Shown here piece after piece: positions 17,967 through 27,439 of a DNA stretch of 62,703 nt (position 1 is the first letter of the stretch; every line of letters starts with the position of its first letter). The notes below the pieces were generated by a model that did no database searches, was not told the DNA's origin, and saw only the letters and a program-made list of their open reading frames with translations. Origin of the DNA: Actinomycetota bacterium (GTDB taxonomy: Bacteria > Actinomycetota > Actinomycetes > Streptosporangiales > Streptosporangiaceae); NCBI GenBank assembly GCA_021324595.1, contig JAJPIV010000031.1, positions 1 through 62,703 on the forward strand. The letters run 5' to 3'. The position numbers were made by a program, and so were the translations under genes.

Positions 17967-19274
17967 TTGAGCACGGATGACCCGCCGCTTCGGGTGGCGC
18001 TGCTGTCCTACCGGAGCAAGCCGCACTGCGGCGGCCAGGGCATCTACCTGAGGCACCTGTCCCGCGAGCTGGCCGCGCTCGGCCACCACGTCGAGGTGTT
18101 CTCCGGCCAGCCCTACCCGGAGCTGGAGCCAGGGCCGCTGCTGCGCACCGTCCCCAGCCTCGACCTGTACCGGGACGACGACCCGTTTCGCACCCCGCGG
18201 CCGGGCGAGTACCGCGACTGGATCGACCTGCTCGAGGTCGGCATGATGTGGACGGCCGCATTCCCCGAGCCGCTCACGTTCAGCCTGCGGGCGCTGCGCC
18301 TGCTGCGCGGCCGCCGCGCCGACTTCGACGTCGTCCACGACAATCAGGTCCTCGGCTACGGGATGCTCGGCATACGCCGGCTCGGCCTGCCGCTGGTCAC
18401 CAGCATCCACCACCCGATCAGCGTGGACCGGCGGATCGAGCTGGCCCAGGCACGCGGGCTGGGACGGCTCACCAAGCGGCGCTGGTACTCGTTCGTGCGG
18501 ATGCAGGCCCGGGTGGCCCGCCGGGCCGGGCCGGTGCTCACCGGCTCGCAGTCCTCGCGCGAGGACATCATCGCGGACTTCAAGGTCCCGCCGGGCAACG
18601 TGCGGGTGATCCCGCTCGGCGTCGACACCCGGCTCTTCCATCCCCGCCCCGCCCCGCGGGTGCCGGGCAGCATCGTCGCCGTCGCCAGCGCGGACTCGCC
18701 GGTCAAGGGCATCCCGACGCTGCTGCGGGCGTTCGCCAAGGTCGCCACCGAGCGCGAGTGCCAGCTCACCGTGGTCGGCAAGCCCGCGCCCGGCGGGCCG
18801 ACCGAGCAGCTGGTCGGAGAGCTGTCGCTGGCCGGCCGGGTGAGGTTCGTCACCGGGATCGGCGACGCCGATCTCGCCGGGCTGGTGGCCAGCGCGGAGA
18901 TCGCCGTGGTCCCCTCGCTCTACGAGGGCTTCTCGCTGCCCGCGGTCGAGCACATGGCGTCCGGCACCCCGCTGGTGGCCAGCCGGACAGGCGCCCTGCC
19001 CGAGGTGACCGGTGACGCGGCGGTGCTGGTCAGGCCCGGCGACCCGGAGGAGCTCGCCGCGGCGATACGCCGGCTCCAGGAGTCGCCGCGCGAGCGCGAG
19101 CGGCTCTCCCGCGCTGCGCTGCGGCGGGTGCGGGAGCGGTACGCCTGGCCGGCGGTGGCCCGCGCGACCGTCGCGCAGTACCGTGCCGTGATCAGCGAGA
19201 CGGCGCGCCGGGCAGCAGCCGCGGCCCCCTGCCCGGGCACTCGGCCCGCGGATGCCGCCGATGCTGACCGTTGA
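17967..19274 (+). CDS. Glycosyltransferase family 4 protein
   Basis: About 435 residues from TTG 17967, which has AGGAGG 10 nt upstream. It has a GT-B fold with an N-terminal acceptor domain (VALLSYRSKPHCGGQGIYLRHLS) and a C-terminal GT4 donor domain (SPVKGIPTLLRAFA, then PSLYEGFSLPAVEHMASG, the EGFxLPxxE nucleotide-sugar motif). It is divergent from gmd and overlaps the next gene by 23 bp, so a role in transferring a GDP-mannose-derived 6-deoxy sugar, or mannose itself, is a reasonable inference. The acceptor is unknown. Confidence 0.9.
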   Translation: MSTDDPPLRVALLSYRSKPHCGGQGIYLRHLSRELAALGHHVEVFSGQPYPELEPGPLLRTVPSLDLYRDDDPFRTPRPGEYRDWIDLLEVGMMWTAAFPEPLTFSLRALRLLRGRRADFDVVHDNQVLGYGMLGIRRLGLPLVTSIHHPISVDRRIELAQARGLGRLTKRRWYSFVRMQARVARRAGPVLTGSQSSREDIIADFKVPPGNVRVIPLGVDTRLFHPRPAPRVPGSIVAVASADSPVKGIPTLLRAFAKVATERECQLTVVGKPAPGGPTEQLVGELSLAGRVRFVTGIGDADLAGLVASAEIAVVPSLYEGFSLPAVEHMASGTPLVASRTGALPEVTGDAAVLVRPGDPEELAAAIRRLQESPRERERLSRAALRRVRERYAWPAVARATVAQYRAVISETARRAAAAAPCPGTRPADAADADR

Positions 19275-19980
19275 CTTCGCGCGCCTGCCGGCCGGACCCG
19301 GCGACCGCGTCCTCGACCTCGGCTGCGGCGGCGGCCGGCACGCGTTCGAGGCGCTGCGCCGGGGCGCCCGGGTGGTGGCGCTGGACACCGACCCCGGTGA
19401 GCTCGCGCGGGTGAGGGACATGTTCACCGCCATGACCGAGGCGGGGGAGGTGCCCGCCGGCGCGTCCGCGGCGGTGGCCGTGGGGGACGCCACCGCGCTG
19501 CCGTTCCCGGCCGGGTGCTTCGACGCGGTGATCGCCGCCGAGGTGCTTGAGCACATACCGGCCGACCAAGCGGCGATGAACGAGATCGCCCGGGTGCTCC
19601 GCCCGGGCGGCCGGGCCGCGGTCACCGTTCCCGCCTGGCTGCCCGAGCGGGTCTGCTGGCGCCTGTCTGACGACTACCACGACACGCCCGGCGTGCACGT
19701 GCGGATCTTCACCCGCCGCGAGCTGCGGGTGAAGCTGAGCCGGGCCGGGCTGGCGGTCAGCGGCCAGCACCACGCCCACGCGCTCCATTCGCCCTACTGG
19801 TGGCTGAAGTGCGCGGTCGGCGTGCACGACGACGGCCACCCGCTGGCCAGCGCCTACCACCGGCTGCTGGTGTGGGACATCACGCGCCGGCCCGCCGTCA
19901 CCCGGATCGCCGAGCGCGCGCTGAACCCGCTGATCGGCAAGAGCCTGGTCGTCTACGCGGACAAGGATGCGGCCGCCTGA
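19252..19980 (+). CDS. Class I SAM-dependent methyltransferase
   Basis: 242 residues (ATG 19252; ATG 19261 is also possible). The motif I VLDLGCGGGRHAFEAL, the acidic ALDTDP strand, VGDATALPFPAGCFDAVIAAEVLEHI and LRPGGRAAVTVP define a Methyltransf_11-type Rossmann fold. It is co-directional and overlapping with the glycosyltransferase before it and the toroid protein after it, so it probably methylates a sugar or lipid of the same product. The substrate is not readable from sequence. Confidence 0.9.
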   Translation: MPPMLTVDFARLPAGPGDRVLDLGCGGGRHAFEALRRGARVVALDTDPGELARVRDMFTAMTEAGEVPAGASAAVAVGDATALPFPAGCFDAVIAAEVLEHIPADQAAMNEIARVLRPGGRAAVTVPAWLPERVCWRLSDDYHDTPGVHVRIFTRRELRVKLSRAGLAVSGQHHAHALHSPYWWLKCAVGVHDDGHPLASAYHRLLVWDITRRPAVTRIAERALNPLIGKSLVVYADKDAAA

Positions 19981-21145
19981 GCGGGGGCGCGGCGGCGTGC
20001 CCGGCGCGCGCGCCCCGGCCGGCATCGGTGGCCGATGGGCACGCACGCCTGCCTGGCTGCCCGAGCTGCCCGGCATCCTCTCCGCCGACGCCGTGCTCGC
20101 CACGGGCCGGGCGATCGCCGCGGTCCAGCAGCCGGACGGCGCGATCGGCTGGCCCGACGGGCACGTCGACGCCTGGAACCACGTGGAGTGCGCGATGGCG
20201 CTGTCCGCCTGCGGCCTGCGCGAGCCTGCGCGGCGCGCGTACGAGTGGCTGCGGGCCACCCAGCGCCCGGACGGGTCGTGGCGCAAGCGGATGCCTCCGG
20301 GCCAGGCAGACCTGACCACCGAGGCCAACCACGCCGCCTACTGCGCGGTCGGGATCTGGCACGAGCTGCTGGTCAGCCGGGATGAGGCGTTCGCGGAGCG
20401 GATGTGGCCGACGGTGCGGGCCGCCATCGAGTTCGTGCTCGGCCTGCAGGCACCCAGGGGAGAGATCATCTGGCGGCGGCGGGCCGACGGCAGCCCGGAG
20501 GACTTCGCGCTGCTCGCCGGGAGCGCGAGCATGTACACCAGCCTGCGCTGCGCGATCATGCTGGCCGAGTACCTCGGGGAGCCCCAGCCCGACTGGGAGC
20601 TGGCCGCCGGGCAGCTCGCCCATGCCGTGGCCTGCCACCCGGAGGCGTTCGCGGACAAGAGCCGGTTCTCGATGGACTGGTACTACCCGGTGCTCGGCGG
20701 CCCGGTCCGCGGGGAGGCCGCGCGGCGGCGCCTGGACGAGGGCTGGGGCTGCTACGTGGTGCCCGGGCTGGGCGTTCGCTGCGTGAGCGACCAGCCGTGG
20801 GTCACCGCGGCGGAGACCGCCGAGCTCGCCATAACGCTCGAGGCGGTCGGCGACCCGGCGCGCGCGCTGGAGCTGCTCGACCGGATCCAGCTTCTGCGGG
20901 ATCCCAGCGGCGCGTACTGGACCGGCTGGCAGTACGCCACCGGGCGGTACTACCCGCACGAGCAGAGCAGCTACACGTCGGCGGCCATCGTGCTCGCCGC
21001 CGACGCCCTGTCCGGGGCGACCACCGCCAGCTCGCTGTTCCGCGAGGTGGCGGCCGACCCCGCCGCGGTGATGCCGCCCGCCGACCCGGCCTGCGGCTGC
21101 GACCCCGCCGACCAGGCCCCCGACGGGGTCGGCGGCCTGGTCTGA
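19967..21145 (+). CDS. Alpha/alpha-toroid protein (prenyltransferase/squalene-cyclase-like repeats)
   Basis: 392 residues, no signal peptide seen. Helical-hairpin repeats carry QW-like motifs (QQPDGAIGW, QRPDGSW) and aromatic-rich turns (SGAYWTGWQYATGRYYPHE), the pattern of six-hairpin toroids found in terpene cyclases, protein prenyltransferases and some glycosidases. The DxDD motif of squalene/hopene cyclases was not found, so cyclase activity is doubtful. The start overlaps the methyltransferase by 14 bp. In this context it might process a polyprenyl-linked or glycosidic intermediate; that is a guess. Confidence 0.75.
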   Translation: MRPPERGRGGVPGARAPAGIGGRWARTPAWLPELPGILSADAVLATGRAIAAVQQPDGAIGWPDGHVDAWNHVECAMALSACGLREPARRAYEWLRATQRPDGSWRKRMPPGQADLTTEANHAAYCAVGIWHELLVSRDEAFAERMWPTVRAAIEFVLGLQAPRGEIIWRRRADGSPEDFALLAGSASMYTSLRCAIMLAEYLGEPQPDWELAAGQLAHAVACHPEAFADKSRFSMDWYYPVLGGPVRGEAARRRLDEGWGCYVVPGLGVRCVSDQPWVTAAETAELAITLEAVGDPARALELLDRIQLLRDPSGAYWTGWQYATGRYYPHEQSSYTSAAIVLAADALSGATTASSLFREVAADPAAVMPPADPACGCDPADQAPDGVGGLV

Positions 21146-21160
21146 GCCGGGCGCGGCCGC

Positions 21161-22109
<949 letters not shown>

Positions 22110-22138
22110 CCGGCCCGGCCCAGCGGCCCCGGGCCTGG

Positions 22139-22813
22139 TCAGCCGAGGGCCCCGAACCCGATCGCGACGCCCACGCCGATGAGCACGGCGCCGCCGATCA
22201 GCTCGCCACCCTCCGCCGAGCGCCTGCCCACCCGCGCCCCCAGTTCCAGGCCGGCCAGCGACATCAGGACGCTCACGCCGCCGAACACCACGACGCCGGC
22301 CAGCAGGCCGACGCGGAACGCGCCGAGAGCGAAACCGGCCACGAGGTTGTCCAGGCTCAGCGCGAAGCCGCTGACCAGCATCCTGGCCGTCGCCCGGCGG
22401 CCGGGCAGCGGCCGTGGCCCCGGCGGCCGCGGCCCCGGCGGCCGCGGAGCCCGCGGCAGGGGAGCCCGCGGCCGGGGAGCCCGCGGCCCCGCCTCCTGCG
22501 CGCCGGCGGGAGCCGCGGCCGGCCGCGGCGCCCGGAACCTGGGCAGCCCGCCGCCCCGCACCGTCTTGCCGATGCCGTGGGCGCCGATGGCGACCAGCAG
22601 GACCGCCGCGATCCACCGTGCGTCGCGGTCCACCGCGACCGCCAGGCCGTGCCCGAGCGCCAGGCCGAGGACCGGCATCCCGGCCTCCAGCGCCCCGAAG
22701 ATCACGATCAGCCGCAGCCTGGTCCCGGCACCGACGCCCCCCGCGCCGATGCCGATCGAGGCGGCCATGTTCGACGCGCCGACCGACACGGCCACCAGGA
22801 CGAGGGCGAGCAC
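22139..22813 (-). CDS. MntP-like manganese efflux family membrane protein
   Basis: 224 residues, about six membrane segments arranged as two related halves: VSVGASNMAASIGIGAGG and LSLDNLVAGFALGAF are the paired MntP/YtaF-type motifs, although the first half has Ser/Asn where MntP has Asp. A loop of some 40 residues rich in Pro, Arg and Ala (PRAPRPRAPLPRAP) separates the halves. Manganese export is the family function; with the altered first motif the ion is uncertain. TACCGT ends 7 nt before the GTG start. Confidence 0.8.
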   Translation of the reverse strand: MLALVLVAVSVGASNMAASIGIGAGGVGAGTRLRLIVIFGALEAGMPVLGLALGHGLAVAVDRDARWIAAVLLVAIGAHGIGKTVRGGGLPRFRAPRPAAAPAGAQEAGPRAPRPRAPLPRAPRPPGPRPPGPRPLPGRRATARMLVSGFALSLDNLVAGFALGAFRVGLLAGVVVFGGVSVLMSLAGLELGARVGRRSAEGGELIGGAVLIGVGVAIGFGALG

Positions 22814-22819
22814 GCTCTG

Positions 22820-22825
22820 ACGGTA
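22820..22825 (-). promoter_or_regulatory. Leaderless-type -10 box of the MntP-like gene
   Basis: TACCGT on the minus strand ends 7 nt before the GTG at 22813. Confidence 0.5.
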
Positions 22826-22976
22826 CCGAGAGCGGCTGCCTCCCGTTCCGCTGGGAACCGGACTGCCGCGCCGCGGCCGCCAGGCGCGCGTGCCGGAGCC
22901 CGAGGCGTCGCCGGCGTGCCGGCGCCCGGCAGCGGCTAGGGTGTCCGGTCATGGTGAACAGTGGCGGTGACCGTCA

Positions 22977-24431
22977 GTGACCACGGATTACGGCGGGAGC
23001 ACGGGCCCGGCCCGGCGCGTCGCCAGAGCCGGAACCAGGGTCCTGGCGGCCCGGGCGGCCGCGGTCGCGGGGGCGCTGACGGCCGATGGCGCGCTGACCG
23101 CCGGGAAGGCGGCGATGCTTGTCCTCGCGGTGGCGCTGCCCGCGGCCACCGCCCCCGTCCCGGCGCCCGGCCGGGCCGGAGGGCCGGCGGCTGCGGGCAT
23201 CACGATCGCGCCACTCGTGCGGGTCCTCGCCCGGCCGGGCGCGGTCCCGGCGGACGGCTACACGCCGGCACAGATCAGGGCCGCCTACCACGTCAACCCG
23301 CTGCTGCGCGCCGGAATCGACGGCGCCGGGCAGTCGATCGCGATCGTCGACAGCTTCGGGTCACCGACGATCAGGCGCGACCTCGCCGTGTTCGACCGGG
23401 CGTTCGGGCTGCCGCGGGCCCGGCTGCTCGTCATCCACCCGGCGGGCCGGATCCCGAGGTTCAACCCGAACAGCGCCACGATGGTGAGCTGGGCGCAGGA
23501 GACCACGCTCGACGTGGAATGGGCCCATGTGATGGCGCCGGCGGCCAGGATCGTGCTGGTGGAGACGCCGGTGTCGGAGAACGAGGGGACAAGCGGTTTC
23601 CCGCAGATCGTCCGGGCTGAAAGGTACGTCCTTGCCCGCCGCCTGGCCGGGGTGATCAGCCAGAGCTTCGGCGCGACCGAGGAGACCTTCCCGAGGGGCG
23701 CTCTGCGGCCGCTCCGCGGCGCCTACCTGGAGGCTGCCCAGCCACGTCACGACGTCACCGTGGTCAGCGCGTCGGGCGACGCGGGAGCCACGGACCTGAC
23801 CGCCAGCATGCGGTCCTACTACACCCACCGGGTCACCTCGTGGCCGGCCAGCGACCCGCTGGTCACCGCGGTCGGCGGGCTTGACCTGACGCTCGACCGG
23901 TCTGGCCGGCGGCTCGCGCCTGACCGGGTGTGGAACGACCCGGGGTCGGGCCCGCAGGCCGGCGGCGGCGGCCGGTCGGTCGTGTTCGGGCGGCCGGCGT
24001 TCCAGAACGGCGTGGCGGCCGTCGTCGGCCGGCACCGGGGCGTCCCTGACGTGTCGCTGAGCGCGTCCTGCGGCCATCCCGTCGAGGTGTACTCCAGCTT
24101 CGGCCACGCTCCGGGCTGGTATCCCATCTGCGGCACCAGCGAGGCCACGCCCCTGTTCGCCGGGATCGTCGCCCTCGCCGACCAAGTGGCTGGCCATCCG
24201 CTCGGGCCGATCAACGGGTACCTGTACGCGATGGCTGCGGCCGGCGACCGGGGCCTGGTGGACATCATCCACGGCAACAACACCGTCACCTTCCGCCAGC
24301 ACGGCCGGACGTACACCGTGCGGGGCTGGGCCGCCACGCGCGGGTATGACCTGAGCTCGGGCCTGGGGACCGTGGACGCGCGCTTCTTCGTACCCGAGCT
24401 CGCCGCGCTGGCCGGGAAGCACGGCGCCTGA
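22977..24431 (+). CDS. S53 family (sedolisin/kumamolisin-like) serine-carboxyl peptidase, exported
   Basis: 484 residues. A basic N-terminus followed by a hydrophobic segment (about residues 25-60, Ala-rich) looks like a long signal peptide. The peptidase domain has the S53 pattern: QETTLDVEW (catalytic Glu and Asp), SASGDAGA (oxyanion Asp), CGTSEATPLFAG (nucleophile Ser in GTS) and the C-terminal calcium-site region YDLSSGLGTVDA. No long activation prodomain is seen. Family members work at acidic pH outside the cell. The GTG start overlaps the stop codon of a 9-codon frame beginning at ATG 22951. Confidence 0.87.
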   Translation: MTTDYGGSTGPARRVARAGTRVLAARAAAVAGALTADGALTAGKAAMLVLAVALPAATAPVPAPGRAGGPAAAGITIAPLVRVLARPGAVPADGYTPAQIRAAYHVNPLLRAGIDGAGQSIAIVDSFGSPTIRRDLAVFDRAFGLPRARLLVIHPAGRIPRFNPNSATMVSWAQETTLDVEWAHVMAPAARIVLVETPVSENEGTSGFPQIVRAERYVLARRLAGVISQSFGATEETFPRGALRPLRGAYLEAAQPRHDVTVVSASGDAGATDLTASMRSYYTHRVTSWPASDPLVTAVGGLDLTLDRSGRRLAPDRVWNDPGSGPQAGGGGRSVVFGRPAFQNGVAAVVGRHRGVPDVSLSASCGHPVEVYSSFGHAPGWYPICGTSEATPLFAGIVALADQVAGHPLGPINGYLYAMAAAGDRGLVDIIHGNNTVTFRQHGRTYTVRGWAATRGYDLSSGLGTVDARFFVPELAALAGKHGA

Positions 24432-24457
24432 CTGGCGCCCCGGCCCGGCGCCCCGGG

Positions 24458-25225
24458 TCAGGTGGTGCGGAACCGGGGCGGGATGCTGCCGACCTCATGC
24501 ATGAGCCTGACCCGGTCGCCGCGGTAGACGTACCTGGTCATCCTGATCGCCCGGCGCTCCGCGTACGCGGTGCGGTTGACCACGATCACTGGCGTCCCCG
24601 CGGAGAGCCCGAAGAACGCGGTCTCACCTGGGCTCGGCATCCGCGCACCGATCTCATCGGCGTAGCCGACCTGCGGGAAGCCCAGGTCGGCGAGCAACGC
24701 GATGCTCCCCTGCGCGATGTCGCCCGCCTGCTCCAGCGGCGTCCCCGAGGCGATGTCCAGGGGAAAGTAGGACGCCATCATCAGCCACGGGATGCCGCGG
24801 ATCGTGCCGCTCCTGCGGCGCACCACTACGAGGTCGCCACGGGTGATCTTCAGCTTCTCCGCGACGCTCGACGAGGCGGGCGCCTTCTCGACCACCTGCC
24901 TGCTCATCTCCGGCTCGGCGCCCTCGTCGCTGACCTCGGGCAGGAAGGTGGACGCGGCCTGCCCGGCCGGGTGCACGTCCACCCGGGACAGCAGCGCCGT
25001 GAATGGCTTGGCGGGCTCGGCCACGAACGTCCCGAGACCCTGCCGGGTGACGACCAGCCCCTGGTTGGTCAGCAGCGCCAGGGCGAGCCGGACGGTGTTG
25101 CGCGAGGCGTTGAACTGCCGCACCAGGTCCGGCTCGCTGGGCAGGCGCTCCCCCGGCGCGAGCGCTCCGCTGTCGATCCGCGCCCGCAGTTCGTGGGCGA
25201 TGGCCTGGTACTTGGCCTGGGCCAT
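24458..25225 (-). CDS. GntR/HutC-family transcriptional regulator
   Basis: 255 residues. The N-terminal winged helix (YQAIAHELRARIDSGALAPG, then NASRNTVRLALALL) and the C-terminal UTRA ligand domain (ITRGDLVVVRRRSG, MMASYFPLDIA, TPVIVVNRTAYAE) define the HutC subfamily. The effector and regulon are unknown. GGAGT precedes ATG 25225. The relatively AT-rich 245 bp upstream, up to 25470, is the likely control region. It converges on the sedolisin gene. Confidence 0.92.
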   Translation of the reverse strand: MAQAKYQAIAHELRARIDSGALAPGERLPSEPDLVRQFNASRNTVRLALALLTNQGLVVTRQGLGTFVAEPAKPFTALLSRVDVHPAGQAASTFLPEVSDEGAEPEMSRQVVEKAPASSSVAEKLKITRGDLVVVRRRSGTIRGIPWLMMASYFPLDIASGTPLEQAGDIAQGSIALLADLGFPQVGYADEIGARMPSPGETAFFGLSAGTPVIVVNRTAYAERRAIRMTRYVYRGDRVRLMHEVGSIPPRFRTT

Positions 25226-25470
25226 GAGCGGACTCCTTCAGGTCACATGAATGTCACCGAATGGTTAGGCGCTTCGGGTCGCCCAGCCCTTTTGAGCCAG
25301 GCGACTGTTTGGTATGAGTTAGATGACAAGAAACATCGGATCGAATCGTAGGCGGAGAACGGCCATCAGTAAACCCAGCTCGCCCGCCAGGCCAGGCAAG
25401 GCCGGTGGCGACCGCGGCTCACCTGGCCGATCGCCTCGGTACGCCGATCCCCTCGGGACAAGGAGGACCC

Positions 25471-25845
25471 GTGACTGAGGCATGGATCGTGCTCGGTGTC
25501 ACCGCCGGGACCACGGTCGTCGTGGCCGTGCTGATCGCAGTGGCGCTCGTCAGCCTGGCCAGCGTGCGCGAGGAGTCCGCGCGGAGCCTCAGCGGCCAGC
25601 CCCCTGGGCCGCTGGCCGGAGCGGCGCGGAGGCTGCTCGGGTTCCGGGCCGGGCGGGCCGGGCAGCCCGGGCGGGCCGCCGCACCGGGGGCCTGGGCTGT
25701 GACCGCCACGCCGGTCGCTCAGCCGGGCGACGTACGCTTCGCTCATGCGCGTCGCACTCTGCCAGATCCCGGTCAGCAGCCACCCGGAGGCGAACCTCGG
25801 CCGGGTGAGGTCCGCCCTGACCAGCGCCAGGGAGCAGGGGTCTGA
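25471..25845 (+). CDS. Small single-pass membrane protein (hypothetical)
   Basis: 124 residues from GTG 25471, preceded by AGGAGG with a 4-nt spacer. Residues about 5-30 form one membrane helix (WIVLGVTAGTTVVVAVLIAV); the rest is Pro/Gly/Arg-rich and probably disordered. The family is not recognised. Its last 101 bp overlap the nitrilase gene in another frame, which is unusual; either the overlap is real or the frame closes later than a functional protein needs. Confidence 0.5.
   Translation: MTEAWIVLGVTAGTTVVVAVLIAVALVSLASVREESARSLSGQPPGPLAGAARRLLGFRAGRAGQPGRAAAPGAWAVTATPVAQPGDVRFAHARRTLPDPGQQPPGGEPRPGEVRPDQRQGAGV
25733..25738 (+). promoter_or_regulatory. Leaderless-type -10 box of the nitrilase-family gene
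   Basis: TACGCT ends 7 nt before ATG 25745, inside the overlapping small membrane protein frame. Confidence 0.5.
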
Positions 25846-26587
25846 CCTGGCAGTCTTCCCGGAAGGGACCCAGGTCCGGTTCTCCGCCGACCTGCGGGCG
25901 GCGGCTGAGCCTCTCGATGGGCTGTTCTGCGCGGGACTGGCTCGCGCGGCGCGCGAGTTCGGCGTGGCCCTGGTGGCCGGCGTCTTCGAGCCAGCGCCGG
26001 GCCGGCGAGTCTACAACACCACGGTCGCCTTCAGCGCGAGCGGCGACCTCGTCGCCGCGTACCGCAAGATCCACCTGTTCGACGCCCTCGGCCAGCGCGA
26101 GTCGGCGTCGGTGGCCCCGGGATCGGACCTGGTGCTGGCCCAGCTCGGCGGGCTGACCGTCGGCCTGCTGACCTGTTACGACATTCGCTTCCCGGAACTG
26201 GCGAGGGCACTGGCCATCCGGGGCGCCGACCTGCTGGTGATCGGGTCGGCCTGGGCCGCGGGCCTGTTCAAGGAGGAGCACTGGGTCACCCTGGTGCGGG
26301 CCAGGGCCATCGAGAACACGATCTGGATCGCGGCGGCCGGGCAGGTCCCTGACCCGGGCGAGCCTGCCACCTCGGCGCCGACAGGAGTCGGACGGAGCAT
26401 GCTCGTCGACCCGATGGGCACGGTGCGGCTCGACCTCGGCCCAGCGCCGGCCGTGTGCGCCGGCCTGGTCGACCCCGAGGAGACCGCGCGGGTCAGGAGC
26501 GTGCTGCCGTGCCTGGGCAATCGGCGCGAGGACGTGTTCCCCGGGCTGAGCGCCGGCCAGGCGCACCCGGCCGCTGCGACGCCCTAG
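25745..26587 (+). CDS. Carbon-nitrogen hydrolase (nitrilase superfamily)
   Basis: 280 residues. The Glu-Lys-Cys triad is intact: Glu40 (AVFPEGTQ), Lys108 (YRKIHLFD) and Cys144 (LLTCYDIRFPEL). This pattern matches the Nit1/Nit2-like and omega-amidase branches, which hydrolyse amides such as deaminated glutathione or alpha-ketoglutaramate. The exact substrate is not assigned. The stop codon overlaps the convergent dedA gene by 4 nt. Confidence 0.92.
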   Translation: MRVALCQIPVSSHPEANLGRVRSALTSAREQGSDLAVFPEGTQVRFSADLRAAAEPLDGLFCAGLARAAREFGVALVAGVFEPAPGRRVYNTTVAFSASGDLVAAYRKIHLFDALGQRESASVAPGSDLVLAQLGGLTVGLLTCYDIRFPELARALAIRGADLLVIGSAWAAGLFKEEHWVTLVRARAIENTIWIAAAGQVPDPGEPATSAPTGVGRSMLVDPMGTVRLDLGPAPAVCAGLVDPEETARVRSVLPCLGNRREDVFPGLSAGQAHPAAATP

Positions 26588-27339
26588 CGGGAGCCGCCGC
26601 GGGGCCCGGGGACCTCGTCGCCTGCGGCCGGGACCTCATCGCCCGCCACCAGGACCTCGTCGCCCGCGGCCGGCGCCGTCCCATCCGTCGTGCCCGGGGA
26701 GGCGTCCGAGGTCGGCCTGTGCCTGCGCCATGCCCAGGCCGCCACCGCCAGGACCAACGCGACGGCCAGCGCGATCGCCAGCCCGGTGCCGACCCGGCGC
26801 TCGACCACGGCGTACGCGGAGCCAGCCAGGTACCCCAGCAGGCTGTACCCTGTCCCCCAGATGACCCCGCCGATGCCGTTGTGCAGGAAGAACGTGCGAT
26901 ACGGCATCCGCGCGGCACCAGCGGCAGCGGGCATCAGCGCGCGCACGATGGCGACAAACCGGCCGCCCAGCACCGCGAGCCCGCCGCGGTCCCGCAACGT
27001 CACCCGGGCCCGGCCGACCGCGCCGGGCACCCGGCTGAGCGCGCGGGAGGCGAACAGCCGGTCACCCATGCGGCGGCCTATCTCATAGCCGACCAGCGGT
27101 CCGGTGACAGCGGTCACCACGACGACCGCGATGAGCACGCCGAGCGACAGGTGACCCCGGCTGGCCAGGACGCCGCCCAGGACCACCGCCGCCTCGCCCG
27201 GCAGCACGAAGCCCAGGAAGATGGCGGTCTCCCCGAAGACCAGCGCTCCCACCAGCCCGGCCGCGACCAGCCCGTGCAGGTGGCCGAGCGCGGAGGTCAA
27301 CGCCGTCACGATCCCCGCCACATCGCTCACCTCCGCCAT
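26584..27339 (-). CDS. DedA family membrane protein
   Basis: 251 residues. The DedA signature is present: an N-terminal re-entrant region (GETAIFLGFVLPGEAAVVLGG), GYEIGRRMGDRLF, and GGRFVAIVRALMPAAAGAARM with the conserved GRF...R. DedA proteins are undecaprenyl-phosphate or lipid translocases that need proton-motive force. The C-terminus after the last membrane helix repeats AGDEVPAAGDEVP-like units, a low-complexity acidic tail. Confidence 0.92.
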   Translation of the reverse strand: MAEVSDVAGIVTALTSALGHLHGLVAAGLVGALVFGETAIFLGFVLPGEAAVVLGGVLASRGHLSLGVLIAVVVVTAVTGPLVGYEIGRRMGDRLFASRALSRVPGAVGRARVTLRDRGGLAVLGGRFVAIVRALMPAAAGAARMPYRTFFLHNGIGGVIWGTGYSLLGYLAGSAYAVVERRVGTGLAIALAVALVLAVAAWAWRRHRPTSDASPGTTDGTAPAAGDEVLVAGDEVPAAGDEVPGPRGGSR

Positions 27340-27439
27340 CGCTCACCGGACGTCGATCGCACTGCGCCCATGGCGCTCACTGAACGTGCTTTGCTTGGAC
27401 ATAATTCCGCGTGATCCCGGCACCGGGGAGGAGGCGCCG

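Noticed and set aside
17695-18261. Extension of gmd upstream to a 532-residue protein
   Set aside because: Added residues are Arg/Pro-rich, overlap the divergent glycosyltransferase, and precede a normal GMD N-terminus that has its own ribosome binding site.
24432-24457. Terminator between the sedolisin and GntR genes
   Set aside because: Only short overlapping GGCGCC-type palindromes are present; no stable single hairpin comparable to the other convergent junctions.
25226-25470. GntR operator upstream of the regulator
   Set aside because: Repeated TCAC elements near 25236-25257 are direct rather than inverted and no clear palindrome could be fixed by eye.
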